The notes beneath the pieces were generated by a model, which made no database searches, was not told the origin of the DNA, and saw only the letters and a list, made by a program, of their open reading frames with translations. Shown here piece by piece: positions 28,522 to 37,436 of a stretch of DNA of 38,338 nt. This DNA is from Acidobacteriaceae bacterium (GTDB lineage: Bacteria; Acidobacteriota; Terriglobia; Terriglobales; Acidobacteriaceae): positions 1 to 38,338 of the forward strand of contig JANYBT010000100.1 in assembly GCA_025360645.1 (NCBI GenBank). Reading direction: 5' to 3'. Every line of letters starts with the position of its first letter. The first letter of the stretch is position 1. Position numbers and translations under genes: made by a program.

Positions 28522-29592
28522 GTGAGCGTCTCTGCGATTCTGGTGATTGGCGATGGGCCTTCATTCGTTCCCGCGAAGAATAATGTGCATCGTGACCGAA
28601 GGTATCCCGCTGCGGCTTCTATGCCCTGCACGGAAATCTTGGGGCAGTCAATCCTCGATCGTACCGTCACCCGCCTGCGGAAAGAAGGCGTTGATACCAT
28701 ATCGGTGGTCGCGGGTCCCGGGTCTTCCTCTCTGGCCTTCGGAGAGAATGTTGAAATCACCGTAGCCGATGGCTCGATTGACCCGTGGCGTGCGGCTCAG
28801 CGGCTGCTCCGCGAACAAATGGAGCATGGGATCCAGACGGCCATTGTGATGGTGCTGGGCGCCTACATGGAATTCTCATTGAAGGATGTACTCGAATTCC
28901 ATCGTGGTCACGGCCAACCGCTGACTCAACTCTTCGACGCCGGGGGTCCGCTGGAATTCTGGTTTGTAGATGCCAAGTGGTTGGGTTCAGAGGGCGTCCC
29001 CCTCCCGTTCCGTGAAGGCGAGTTTCTCGGCCTGCCCGTGGCCTGTCCCATCAGTGGTTACGTGAATCGTCTAGAAAACGCTCGTGACTTGCGCCGTCTG
29101 GTGCAGGATGCTCTTTTGGCCCGTTGCGACTTCCTGCCGCGTGGTCGGCAGCTCCGGCCGGGTATCTGGATCGACGATGGCGTCCGCATTCACCGCACCG
29201 CTCGTCTGGTTGCGCCTGTGTATTTGGGTCGTTCCACCAAGGTCGGTGCATCGGCGGTGATCACCCGCTTCAGCAATCTGGAAAAGCACTCTGGAGTCGG
29301 CCATGGCACGATCGTGGATGCCACCTCGATACTCCCGCACACCGTGATGGGAAGCGGTTTGGACGTTTCCCATGCGGTGATTGAGGGAAATCAATTTCTC
29401 GATCTACGCCGGAACGTGGTCTTGCAAATCGCTGATCCGAAATTGGTCCGCGACACCACGCCCCGCAGGTGGCGGAACCCTGCCGCATACTCCGACCTAC
29501 CTCTCGTCGGGGAGGCTCCCATCGAGATGGAAAACTCGCACTACATTACCCGTGCCGCCGGAAGGCTGTCCGGAGTCTTTTTTAAGGGGTAA
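28522..29592 (+). CDS. Degenerate sugar-nucleotidyltransferase with left-handed beta-helix
   Basis: 356 residues. The N-terminal domain aligns by eye with NDP-sugar pyrophosphorylases (PCTEILGQSILDRTVTRLRKEGVDTISVV corresponds to their LPVLGRPLLEH... helix), but the signature GGxGTRL is replaced by VIGDGPSFVPAK and the usual Lys is absent, so catalysis is doubtful. Residues about 215-320 form hexapeptide-like turns (IWIDDGVRIHRTARLVAPVYLG, VGASAVITRFSNLEKHSGVGHGTIV) of a left-handed beta-helix. GTG start with GGAGGAG 8 nt ahead. It heads an operon with the STAS gene 3 nt later. Confidence 0.7.
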   Translation: MSVSAILVIGDGPSFVPAKNNVHRDRRYPAAASMPCTEILGQSILDRTVTRLRKEGVDTISVVAGPGSSSLAFGENVEITVADGSIDPWRAAQRLLREQMEHGIQTAIVMVLGAYMEFSLKDVLEFHRGHGQPLTQLFDAGGPLEFWFVDAKWLGSEGVPLPFREGEFLGLPVACPISGYVNRLENARDLRRLVQDALLARCDFLPRGRQLRPGIWIDDGVRIHRTARLVAPVYLGRSTKVGASAVITRFSNLEKHSGVGHGTIVDATSILPHTVMGSGLDVSHAVIEGNQFLDLRRNVVLQIADPKLVRDTTPRRWRNPAAYSDLPLVGEAPIEMENSHYITRAAGRLSGVFFKG

Positions 29593-29595
29593 GAA

Positions 29596-29991
29596 ATGGC
29601 AACCACTCGACGCGTGATTGTAAAACACTTGCCTGAAAGCCTGAGTCGCGAACGGGCTCACCAATTCTTTGCAGAAGTAGCGCCCCTTTTGGAAGGCGAT
29701 CGCCCCAGCCTGGTCTTCGACTTCTCCGCAGTGCGTGATATGGATAGCGCGGGCGTCGAAGTCCTGTTGCGATGCATGGAAGAAGCAATGAAAAGCAACG
29801 GCGACCTCAAGCTTGCAGCCGTTCCTCCACAGGTTGCCGTCATCCTGGAACTAACCCAGGTGAGCCGACTGTTTGAACATTTTGAAAATCCTGCGGACGC
29901 GGTGGAAAGCTACCATCGCTTTCCAGTACACGCGTTCCAGCAGTCGAACACTCAGCTTTTTCCAGCATCGTTGGAAGAGAACCATGGGTAG
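29596..29991 (+). CDS. STAS-domain (anti-sigma factor antagonist-like) protein
   Basis: 131 residues. LVFDFSAVRDMDSAGVEVLLRCMEEAMKSNGDLKLAAV is the STAS core; the Ser in DSAG is at the position phosphorylated in SpoIIAA. The last 40 residues are unlike the core. AAGGGG lies 7 nt before the ATG and the gene begins 3 nt after the upstream one. STAS proteins switch partner kinases or sigma-factor regulators; in this envelope locus it may control synthesis or secretion. No partner kinase is in view. Confidence 0.88.
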   Translation: MATTRRVIVKHLPESLSRERAHQFFAEVAPLLEGDRPSLVFDFSAVRDMDSAGVEVLLRCMEEAMKSNGDLKLAAVPPQVAVILELTQVSRLFEHFENPADAVESYHRFPVHAFQQSNTQLFPASLEENHG

Positions 29992-30051
29992 GAGAGCGCG
30001 TCCAGTCAGCTCGATGTTCGCACTCATGCTTGTGGTTGAGGAGAGAGATTT

Positions 30052-30675
30052 ATGGCCCTGCGGGAATTCGTTCAAGTCCGATTTGTCGGCGTAGCCTCCG
30101 CTATTTGGCTAGTACTGTTCTGTACTTCGGCAGCATTTGGGCAACAGAATTCAAGTTCGCCAACCACAAGTTCGCCGACGAATGGTCAGACTCCGGCGCC
30201 CGAGGCGGTGCTTTCTCAGAAACCCGATGCCACGGATCCATCGGGGTCGGCAGCGACAGCCGACCCTCTTACGCCGGAAAGCCCGAGCGGTGAGCTTCCC
30301 GAGAGCCCGGGCGCGATGCGAACCAAAGATAAAGATAACGATAGCGTCGAGCACCAGGAAACAGCGCCGCCGACGCCAGCGGACCAGGCTGCGCCTCAAG
30401 AACCGGAAGCGCTCCCCGAACAGCGGCAGGCGGCTCCGCCGTCCCCGCGTGTAACCACCCAGCACGAACCCTTAGGAACTGCGGCTGCGGAATCTATACC
30501 GATTACTGGGGTTGCAGCCTTCCGCCCCACCGGCGCGGCTTTGGCTCCTGCGAAACAGCGCCGCGTGCGGAGCCTTCTGATTAAAGTTGGAGCAGTGGTT
30601 GGTGTGGGTGTGGCCGTGGGAACGACGATGGCTCTGTCCCAGTCAAGCCCGAGCCGGCCTCCGGGCGCACACTAG
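30052..30675 (+). CDS. Exported Pro/Ser-rich protein with C-terminal membrane segment
   Basis: 207 residues. A signal peptide (VGVASAIWLVLFCTSAAFGQ) is followed by about 120 low-complexity residues rich in Pro, Ser, Glu and Gln, then SIPITGVAAFRPTG and, near the end, a membrane segment LIKVGAVVGVGVAVGTTMALS. GAGGAGAGAGATTT precedes the ATG. It sits between the STAS and kinase genes in the operon, suggesting an envelope role, perhaps as a periplasmic spacer. No family is recognised. Confidence 0.7.
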   Translation: MALREFVQVRFVGVASAIWLVLFCTSAAFGQQNSSSPTTSSPTNGQTPAPEAVLSQKPDATDPSGSAATADPLTPESPSGELPESPGAMRTKDKDNDSVEHQETAPPTPADQAAPQEPEALPEQRQAAPPSPRVTTQHEPLGTAAAESIPITGVAAFRPTGAALAPAKQRRVRSLLIKVGAVVGVGVAVGTTMALSQSSPSRPPGAH

Positions 30676-30684
30676 GGGACGTTG

Positions 30685-31431
30685 ATGGCTCAAAGACAAT
30701 CCTACGGAGCAAGGCGTTCCGCGTCACATCGGCGGCCTTTCCTGGTGAGTTTCTCCGGCATTGACGGTGCCGGAAAAACAACGCAGATTGAAGCTCTATT
30801 GGCTTGGCTATCTCAGGCCGGCCTACGGGTCCGCGTGCTGCGGTTTTGGGACGACGTCGCCGTCCTGAGCCCGTTGCGTGAGGCGATGGGCCATGCCTTG
30901 TTTAAGGGCGAGAAGGGTGTCGGTTCTCCGCAGAAGCCGGTAGCGCGCCGCGATAAGAATGTCCAGACGTGGTACATGACGGCGGTCCGTTTCCTCCTTT
31001 ATCTTGGGGATGCAGTCCGACTGGCGGTTCGAGTCGCGCGAACTTCGACTCAAGATGTCGATGTCATCATCTTTGACCGATATCTTTATGACGAACTGGC
31101 CAACTTGGACCTCAGTAAGCCAATCTCGCGAGCTTACGCCGGGTGGCTGCTGAGGCTGGTTCCCCGTCCCGATTGCCCTCTTTTACTGGACGCAGATCCA
31201 ACCGAGGCCCGCGCTCGTAAACCCGAGTACCCGGTTGAGTTCCTCCACAGGAATCGCGCTGCTTATCTGGCTCTCAGCGATTTGGCAGGTGGCCTGACGG
31301 TGATCGCAGTTTCGGCCGTCGAAGATGTTACCCGCAGCATGCTTCGATCTGTAGAAGCTGCGCTGCGAACTTTTTTGTTCCGCCGCCAGGTCCCCAAGAG
31401 CCGTTCGCTTGCCGAAATGCCTCACCAGTAG
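30685..31431 (+). CDS. Thymidylate-kinase-like P-loop kinase
   Basis: 248 residues, about 40 longer than ordinary dTMP kinase. The P-loop is FSGIDGAGKTT; IIFDRYLYDELANLDLS matches the DR(Y/H) substrate motif; a LID-like EARARKPEYPVEFLHRNRAAYL follows. The length and its location in a presumed polysaccharide locus suggest one of the kinase-like proteins found in capsule or exopolysaccharide clusters rather than the housekeeping Tmk. ATG at 30685 with AGGGGA ahead; a TTG at 30682 opens the frame. The stop overlaps the convergent Ig-repeat gene by 10 bp. Confidence 0.8.
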   Translation: MAQRQSYGARRSASHRRPFLVSFSGIDGAGKTTQIEALLAWLSQAGLRVRVLRFWDDVAVLSPLREAMGHALFKGEKGVGSPQKPVARRDKNVQTWYMTAVRFLLYLGDAVRLAVRVARTSTQDVDVIIFDRYLYDELANLDLSKPISRAYAGWLLRLVPRPDCPLLLDADPTEARARKPEYPVEFLHRNRAAYLALSDLAGGLTVIAVSAVEDVTRSMLRSVEAALRTFLFRRQVPKSRSLAEMPHQ

Positions 31432-32975
31432 GTAAAAGTCAATTGGTCAACATACACTGAGTAGGGTGACTGTTTGTAATTTCCATCCATTTGATAATTG
31501 GCCGTCACGCCGTACCAGTTTCCTATCGAAAACGGGGGATAGGTCAGGTCAATCGTGGTGGTCACTCCGTTCAGCGTGATGGAGTGGTAGAGAAGTTGAT
31601 CGTCGGTCGTGCGCTGCACCTGTAAGGTGAGATGATTCCACGAGTTGTCGATGGGCTTACAGGAAACGCCGGTCCCGACCCACTTGCCGTTGACGTTGTC
31701 CCATATGTCAAATTCGTTGCCTCCCGCAATCCGGCATTGATGGCCCCAGGTATATCCCGTGCCACTGAAATACTGATTGATATCGAACTCCAGCACCTGT
31801 GACAGCTCGAGCGATGAGCTATAGAAGTAAACGTCGTAAGTAAAATTGTGGAGGTTGGGGATGATCGTGTGATGGGGATCCGGTAGTCCCTGGGAAGAGA
31901 AATCTCCGATCAGTGGGTTGGTCCAAAGCACATCGGCGTAGGCAGTAGTGCCGCCGATAGTGAACTTGGTGGCGTTTCCGGAGAGCGAAGGCGAGTTGAC
32001 TCCCTGCTTCGAGGACCAGGTAATGCCCGGACCACAGCTGGTGCAAATGTTATAGAGCGGGGGCAATTCACCATACCCCACCCATCCCTTGCTGGCCTGC
32101 AGATTAGTGAAAGAGGTCCCGCTGACGTTGACGGTCACATTCTGGAAGACGCTTCCACCGCAGTAATCCCACTCTTGCACCACCGTATTATTCGTGCCTC
32201 CCGCGAGGGTCAAGTTGGTATTGAGCGTTGCTCCATTCGCAACGTACACCAACTGATTGTTGACATAAACCCCCATCGAGGCGACCCCCTTGGAACAAGT
32301 CGAAGTGGCCGTGGCTTGATAGTTAACCGGATTGCTGACCGAGGCATTATTGGCTGGGGAAGTCACCGATACCCCGGTCTGCGAGGTGACCGTAATCGGC
32401 ACGGTTGTATAACTGGCGCCCCCGCAGAAGTCCCACTCTTCTACAACGGTACTGTGGGATCCCGCACTCACCGTCAGACTGGTATTGAGGCTCTTGCCGT
32501 TCACCACGTAGATGAGCTGGTTATCCACATACACTCCCATGGATGCCACGCCGCTCGAGCATCCCGACGCTGTGGCGGTCGCCACATAGTTCACCGGAGA
32601 TCCCACGCTGGCATTGACCGCAGGCGAGGTTACGGTGACGCTCGAACTCGAACTGTTTACCGTGATGGGCACAGTGGTAAACGTCGCGCCCCCGCAGAAG
32701 TCCCACTCTTCCACAACCGTGCTGTGGTTTCCCGCGCTGATGGTCAAATTCGAGTTGAGACTATTTCCATTGACAACATAGATCAGCTGGTTGTCCACGT
32801 AAACGCCCATCGATGCAACCCCAGTGGAACAACCGCTGGTTGTGGCCGTCGCCACGAAGTTCACCGGAGACCCGACCACGCTCCCACTAGCAGGCGCGGT
32901 TATGCTGACGCTGGCGAGTCCCGAAGCCGTCAGAATTAACAATATAAAAGTGTGGATCAAGCCAAGGCATTTCAC
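31422..32975 (-). CDS. Secreted protein with three Cys-paired Ig-like repeats
   Basis: About 517 residues. A signal peptide (MKCLGLIHTFILLILTASGLA) is followed by three near-identical modules of about 88-90 residues, each containing GVASMGVYVDNQ/NNQ and EEWDFCGG or QEWDYCGG, with one Cys near the module start and one near its end, probably a disulfide. The C-terminal half is a different beta-rich domain (NFTYDVYFYSSSLELSQVLEFDINQ, YGVTANYQMDGN) reminiscent of glycan-binding lectin folds; this is a guess. The GTG at 32975 has AGGGG 10 nt ahead; the longer TTG at 32993 has none. Likely a surface or matrix protein. Confidence 0.8.
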   Translation of the reverse strand: MKCLGLIHTFILLILTASGLASVSITAPASGSVVGSPVNFVATATTSGCSTGVASMGVYVDNQLIYVVNGNSLNSNLTISAGNHSTVVEEWDFCGGATFTTVPITVNSSSSSVTVTSPAVNASVGSPVNYVATATASGCSSGVASMGVYVDNQLIYVVNGKSLNTSLTVSAGSHSTVVEEWDFCGGASYTTVPITVTSQTGVSVTSPANNASVSNPVNYQATATSTCSKGVASMGVYVNNQLVYVANGATLNTNLTLAGGTNNTVVQEWDYCGGSVFQNVTVNVSGTSFTNLQASKGWVGYGELPPLYNICTSCGPGITWSSKQGVNSPSLSGNATKFTIGGTTAYADVLWTNPLIGDFSSQGLPDPHHTIIPNLHNFTYDVYFYSSSLELSQVLEFDINQYFSGTGYTWGHQCRIAGGNEFDIWDNVNGKWVGTGVSCKPIDNSWNHLTLQVQRTTDDQLLYHSITLNGVTTTIDLTYPPFSIGNWYGVTANYQMDGNYKQSPYSVYVDQLTFTYW

Positions 32976-32993
32976 AGACGCATGTCCCCTCAA

Positions 32994-33333
32994 ATTGGAT
33001 TGTTTAGGTTCTTGTTGAACTGTTCAACTGAGGAGAGAACCGAGACCGCGCCAAAGCTACCCGCGCCGCACTTAGGTAGCCCCGAGTCCGGAACAGGCCT
33101 GCTCAGGGGGAAACAGTGGCCAGACCCCGAGGCTAATACAGTGTTTACCCTGTGTCAACAGCGAGACAGTGTTTTTTTCGGCTATGTAGGATATCAAACG
33201 CTAGCTGGCGCGTGCACTGTTTCGAGACGGCGATGTTTTCGAGCCCGTCACAATCGCAACCAACATATAGCGGCTCAGTCGGCATCTGAAGGAATGTTCG
33301 ATTTCGTTTCGCGCCCGAGAAAGAGGATTTTTC
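32994..33333. other. Divergent spacer with palindrome
   Basis: About 340 nt between the Ig-repeat gene and the phosphoesterase gene. It holds a perfect 15-bp inverted repeat GTTGAA-CTG-TTCAAC (33014-33028), placed to act on the Ig-repeat gene promoter. Nothing else was identified; I see no clear -35/-10. Confidence 0.45.
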
Positions 33334-34845
33334 ATGCCGGATTCGGCGATTCAACGACCACCTAACCGTCACCGTCTGGCATTGCTCGGTCTCGCCGGTC
33401 TATTGGTATTCCTTGCAGGTTGTCGAGGGCTTGGCGTTACCGGGACTACGGGCAATCCACCGCCCCCCGGTGTCAGTCAGATTAACCACATCATCATCCT
33501 CGCCCAGGAAAACCGTGGCTTCGATCACTATTTTGGTGGGATGAGAGCGTATTGGGCCGCGCAAGGTATCCACGATCAGTCTTTCGATGGGCTGGCGCAA
33601 TTCAACCCGGTCGCTGGCGCCGCCCCCACCCAAGGGCTCGCTCCTACGAACCTCGGGTGCGACCCACTCTTCCCTTTTCCGGGGAACGATTGCATCGCCA
33701 ACTCGAACAGCCCAAGTATCGAGTCTTTCCACATGATTTCCCAGTGCGAAGAAAATCCCAGCCCGTCATGGAACGAGAGCCATGTGGATTGGAACTTGAA
33801 CAATCCGCTTTCGGCCATGCCGACCTTGGACGGGTTCGTGTGGACCGCGGCTCACGATGCCAGAAACGCAGGCTTGATCGATGTGGCGGGCAAACGGGCC
33901 ATGAGCTATTACAACGAGACCGATCTGCCTTACTACTACTCTCTGGCGTCAAATTTTGCCACCTCCGACCGCTGGTTCTCACCTGTCATGTCGAGAACGC
34001 AACCGAACCGGATGTTCCTGTTGGCAGCCACCTCGGCCGGGTATGCTTATCCCCCGGCGCCCGGCTCAACGCCTCTAGCGACTCGTACTATCTTTGACGC
34101 CCTGCAGGCTGCCGGCATCTCGTGGAAGGTTTACGTGACTGACCTGACGTATGCCAACCCGCCGGCCCAGAATGCCGCATTAAACTTCTTTGCGACCGCC
34201 GGTTTATACCCAAATAACATCGTTCCGGTCAGCCAATTCCTCACCGATGTGGCCAATGGAACTCTCCCGGCAGTCTCGTACATCGAGCCCGGCTACAACA
34301 GCGGCTATGACGAGCATCCAGGCCTTGACGACAACAACCCCGGCGCAAATATCCAAATCGGAGCCCAGTATGTTTCGACCCTCACCAATGCGCTGATGAA
34401 AAGCCCGTCGTGGAAAGACTCAGCCTTCATTCTGACCTTTGACGAAGGCGGGGGATTCTACGACCACGTTCCGCCGCAACCTACCGTGAGCCCGGATGGC
34501 ATTAAACCGATCGATCTTAAGCCCGCGAACCCTCCCAACGGTCCCGATGTCTGCACCGTTGGCACCGGACCCACCTGCGACTTTGTCTATACCGGATACC
34601 GGGTTCCGCTAATCGTCATTTCGCCGTTTGCGAAAAAGAATTACGTCTCCCACACAGTCGCCGACTCTACGGCATGGTTGAAGCTGGTGGAAACTCGATT
34701 CGGCCTTCCCAGCCTCACCAAACGAGACGCGGCCCAGATGGACATGACTGAGTTCTTTGATTTCCAGAACGTTCCCTGGAAAATCCCGCCCACTGTGCCG
34801 ACCCAGCCCACGAATGGCCCATGCTATCTGAACCGGCTACCCTAG
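33334..34845 (+). CDS. Phospholipase C/acid phosphatase-like phosphoesterase lipoprotein
   Basis: 503 residues. The signal ends in the lipobox LAGC (Cys near residue 29), so it is probably a lipoprotein. The phosphoesterase family (bacterial PLC/AcpA type) is shown by INHIIILAQENRGFDHYFGGM, with the catalytic ENR-x-FDHYFG motif, SPVMSRTQPNRMFLLAATSAG, and the metal region AFILTFDEGGGFYDHVPPQ and GYRVPLIVISPFAKKNYVSHT. AGAGGA precedes the ATG by 6 nt. It would hydrolyse phosphodiester or phosphomonoester bonds outside the cytoplasm. Substrate unknown. Confidence 0.92.
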   Translation: MPDSAIQRPPNRHRLALLGLAGLLVFLAGCRGLGVTGTTGNPPPPGVSQINHIIILAQENRGFDHYFGGMRAYWAAQGIHDQSFDGLAQFNPVAGAAPTQGLAPTNLGCDPLFPFPGNDCIANSNSPSIESFHMISQCEENPSPSWNESHVDWNLNNPLSAMPTLDGFVWTAAHDARNAGLIDVAGKRAMSYYNETDLPYYYSLASNFATSDRWFSPVMSRTQPNRMFLLAATSAGYAYPPAPGSTPLATRTIFDALQAAGISWKVYVTDLTYANPPAQNAALNFFATAGLYPNNIVPVSQFLTDVANGTLPAVSYIEPGYNSGYDEHPGLDDNNPGANIQIGAQYVSTLTNALMKSPSWKDSAFILTFDEGGGFYDHVPPQPTVSPDGIKPIDLKPANPPNGPDVCTVGTGPTCDFVYTGYRVPLIVISPFAKKNYVSHTVADSTAWLKLVETRFGLPSLTKRDAAQMDMTEFFDFQNVPWKIPPTVPTQPTNGPCYLNRLP

Positions 34846-34887
34846 CAGCCGGTACGAAATGCAGAAGAAGCGAAGCAGAGGCGGAAC

Positions 34888-34914
34888 AAGGGCTCCGCAT
34901 GTTGCGGAGCCCTT
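34888..34914 (+). terminator. 12-bp perfect hairpin after phosphoesterase
   Basis: AAGGGCTCCGCA (34888-34899), loop TGT, TGCGGAGCCCTT (34903-34914). It starts 43 nt beyond the stop codon. The stem is long and the loop short, as in intrinsic terminators, though the T-run after it is weak. The rest of the 34846-35158 gap has a small hairpin CCGTG/CACGG near 34984 and nothing else I recognise. Confidence 0.7.
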
Positions 34915-35158
34915 CCAGTTTGCGCTTGATCCAGGCCTCTTCCAATCAAGATAACGGGAACGCCTGCAGATAAGCGCGTCTCACCGTGGCTTAGATCACG
35001 GCGGAGATGTTTAGAAGAGGATCTTTGGGAGGCTGCGGCCCGGTATACTCGGGGAAGACGGGTCGAACCGATAGCCGGAGCGCACATCGAGAATAGGAAT
35101 GGAAAATTGGAGGCGACTTTATCGCCTGACGGTTTTGGTTCTCGACTGCGCTGTGCCG

Positions 35159-36064
35159 TTATTTCGGAGGCGCCGGAATCACGGTAATTCCATGGGCAAT
35201 GTAGTGGGTGCCATCGAAGGTGGTTTCCACTGTCACATCGGCACCTTCAAGCAAATCCCGCGTCAGACGACTCGCAGCAGAATCCAGACTGACCTCATAA
35301 CTTTTTTTGTCGCGGGGATCTGTCAATACCAGCAGTCCGTTTAACAAATCCAGGTGTTCAACCCGGCCTGAAAAGCTGAAACCAGCACCAGGCGCGGCCA
35401 GAATTGAGATCTGTCGGACCACGGGCTTGCCAGCGCTGCCCGGACTGAACTCCATGTTAACCAGGGTTCCGGGCCGCAATGCGGCCGGAAGAGCGGCTTG
35501 GTCTCCGCTGAGGATCACCGCATCGCGGGCGAGGAGCATCTCGACCGCTTTCGGAGCGAGGTTGTCGCGAACCGTCAATTCTCCGGTGGCAGGCTCGAAG
35601 GCCACGATCTGACCGTTGCTTTGCCCGGCGCCCGATTGAACCCCCAGCCGGATATTCCTGGCAAAAATGTGGGTTCCATCCAAGGTCGTGTCAACGTAGG
35701 CGCGTTCGCCGATTTTCAAGTCGTCCAAAGACGCCCTGGTCCCGTCTCGGAACACTTGAGTTCGCTCGTCAAAAAGAATCGCAGTGCGTCCGCCCCCGAA
35801 AATCCGAAGTGTCAACCGATCGCGCATAGAGTCCACATTTTGGATCAGACCACCCAATAAAGTTGTCTTTCCCGGAGGCAGCGTCGGCACACTGGACGGG
35901 ATACGGGAGTTGCTCTCCGGCCTGGGACTGATCCCGCTATGGCTCTCGGAGATGGCGTTCGCGGCGGGCGTGTTGCTTGCGGTCTGCATCAGCGGAGACA
36001 ACGCTTTGTCCTGGGCCCGCCCGACCGCCATCAGAAGAACCATGCTGCACAAAACTCGAGTCAC
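35159..36064 (-). CDS. Exported DUF5666-type protein
   Basis: About 301 residues. The signal peptide (VLCSMVLLMAVGRAQ) predicts export. After a Pro/Ser-rich stretch come repeated beta-strand modules typical of DUF5666: GLIQNVDSMRDRLTLRIFGG, FDERTQVFRDGTRASLDDLKIGERAYVDTTLDGTHIFARNI, a second VAFEPATGELTVRDNL module and RVEHLDLLNGLLVLTD. GTG start; an exact 15-bp tandem duplication (36060-36089) gives two GGAGG+GTG starts in the same frame, at 36064 and 36079. The frame stays open to 36427 without support. It is divergent from the TPR gene. Function unknown. Confidence 0.8.
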   Translation of the reverse strand: MTRVLCSMVLLMAVGRAQDKALSPLMQTASNTPAANAISESHSGISPRPESNSRIPSSVPTLPPGKTTLLGGLIQNVDSMRDRLTLRIFGGGRTAILFDERTQVFRDGTRASLDDLKIGERAYVDTTLDGTHIFARNIRLGVQSGAGQSNGQIVAFEPATGELTVRDNLAPKAVEMLLARDAVILSGDQAALPAALRPGTLVNMEFSPGSAGKPVVRQISILAAPGAGFSFSGRVEHLDLLNGLLVLTDPRDKKSYEVSLDSAASRLTRDLLEGADVTVETTFDGTHYIAHGITVIPAPPK

Positions 36065-36089
36065 GAACACCTCCGTCACGAACACCTCC
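36060..36089 (-). repeat. 15-bp tandem duplication of ribosome site and start codon
   Basis: Two exact copies of GGAGGTGTTCGTGAC (minus strand), each carrying GGAGG and a GTG codon in the same frame, five codons apart. Either copy can start the DUF5666 protein. Confidence 0.8.
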
Positions 36090-36263
36090 AGCTGTGAGGC
36101 CTTTGGATGCTTGGGGCGGGCGTAGGGTAGGCCGTAAATTCCCGGGTCGGCCAACTTCGACCTGGCAACTTCAGTCTGCCGACTTTTGGCTCCAATGGCA
36201 GCCCCAGGCCTCTTCGCGGCATCCAAAGGTCGTCGAGAAGATTCGATAATTTGGAAGGCTGAT

Positions 36264-37436
36264 ATGTCCCTTTGCTGCAAACGAGTGTTCTTGTTGACTG
36301 CCGGACTCGGGATTCTCTTAACGGCTCTGACTCCGTTGGCCCAAGCTGGCGATCTGAGGATTACGATCCCCAAGCGCAGCCAGCTCACGCCGGTGCAGCG
36401 ACTCAATCGGGAAGGGGTTGAAGCCATCCAAAAGCACGATTACCAAAAGGCAGCGACTTTGTTTTACAAGGCCTACCTGTTCGATCCCGGCGACCCCTTC
36501 ACCCTGAACAATCTCGGCTATGTTGCTGAACTGGAGGGGGATGCGGAACGCGCACAATCTTTTTACACTTTGGCATCCAGACAGGGTAGCGATGCTCTGG
36601 TGGACCGCGCGAGCGCGCGGAACCTGGTCGGGAAATCGTTTCAGAACGCGATCAGTGCGGTTCACAATGTCCCCTTGCAGATCAACCTCGGAAATGTCAG
36701 GGCGGTAAATTTGCTGTCGCAGGGCCGTTTGCGTGAGGCCGAATTGCTGTTGCAAAGCACCCAAGCGCTCGATCCGACAAACGGATTCACCTTGAATAAT
36801 CTGGGGGTGCTCAAAGAATCCCAAGGAGAATATAGCGAAGCTCTGAAATATTACGGAGGCGCTGCCGCCTCGCACAATACAGACACCATCGTGGTGGCGA
36901 TGAATTCCTCTTGGAGGGGCAGGCCGGTAACCGAAGTGGCTCGCGAGAACTCCAACAAACTCAAGGCCCGCATGAAGACTCTGGAAAGCTTGGACGCCGA
37001 AGTCGCCGTTTTGAACCTGCACGGCGTTACTGCGCTGAATCGGAACGATTGGTCCGATGCCATGCAGAATTTCTCGCAAGCCTATAAGCTCAACCCCGAC
37101 GATGCGTTCTCCCTTAATAATCAGGGGTACATGGCCGAATTGAATGGCGATCTTGAGACCGCGCAGCAGTTCTACCGCGCCGCCCAACAAGCCGAAGGAG
37201 CGGGCCATACCGTGGCGGTGGCGACTCGCCCGGTCGCTGAGCATACCAAACTGGTGAAGGTCGCAAATGGAAGCGAGCGCGACATCTCTACGGCGATCGA
37301 AGCCGCGAGCACCACCCTGCGCCAGAGCGGCGCGCCGATTCAACTGAAACATCGTGATGGTACTCCCGTGGTTGAGCCTGCGCCGGTAGTTGAGCCTGCT
37401 CCCGGCACAGAACCTCCAGCTCCACCGCAGAAATAG
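36264..37436 (+). CDS. Exported TPR-repeat protein
   Basis: 390 residues. A signal peptide (VFLLTAGLGILLTALTPLAQA) directs it outside the cytoplasm. Tetratricopeptide-like repeats are seen at three places, each with an ALNxNDWxxAxxxFxxAxxLxPxxxFxLNNxGYxxExxGDxxxAxxFY pattern: residues about 45-105, 155-205 and 260-315. The end is a Pro-rich tail (VVEPAPVVEPAPG). TPR proteins of this kind scaffold envelope or polysaccharide-export complexes. GGAAGG precedes the ATG at 36264; the frame opens at 36186 without support. Confidence 0.88.
   Translation: MSLCCKRVFLLTAGLGILLTALTPLAQAGDLRITIPKRSQLTPVQRLNREGVEAIQKHDYQKAATLFYKAYLFDPGDPFTLNNLGYVAELEGDAERAQSFYTLASRQGSDALVDRASARNLVGKSFQNAISAVHNVPLQINLGNVRAVNLLSQGRLREAELLLQSTQALDPTNGFTLNNLGVLKESQGEYSEALKYYGGAAASHNTDTIVVAMNSSWRGRPVTEVARENSNKLKARMKTLESLDAEVAVLNLHGVTALNRNDWSDAMQNFSQAYKLNPDDAFSLNNQGYMAELNGDLETAQQFYRAAQQAEGAGHTVAVATRPVAEHTKLVKVANGSERDISTAIEAASTTLRQSGAPIQLKHRDGTPVVEPAPVVEPAPGTEPPAPPQK

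Noticed and set aside
36318-37352. A 344-codon minus-strand frame
   Set aside because: It is a shadow of the TPR gene, whose repeats and signal peptide are clear.
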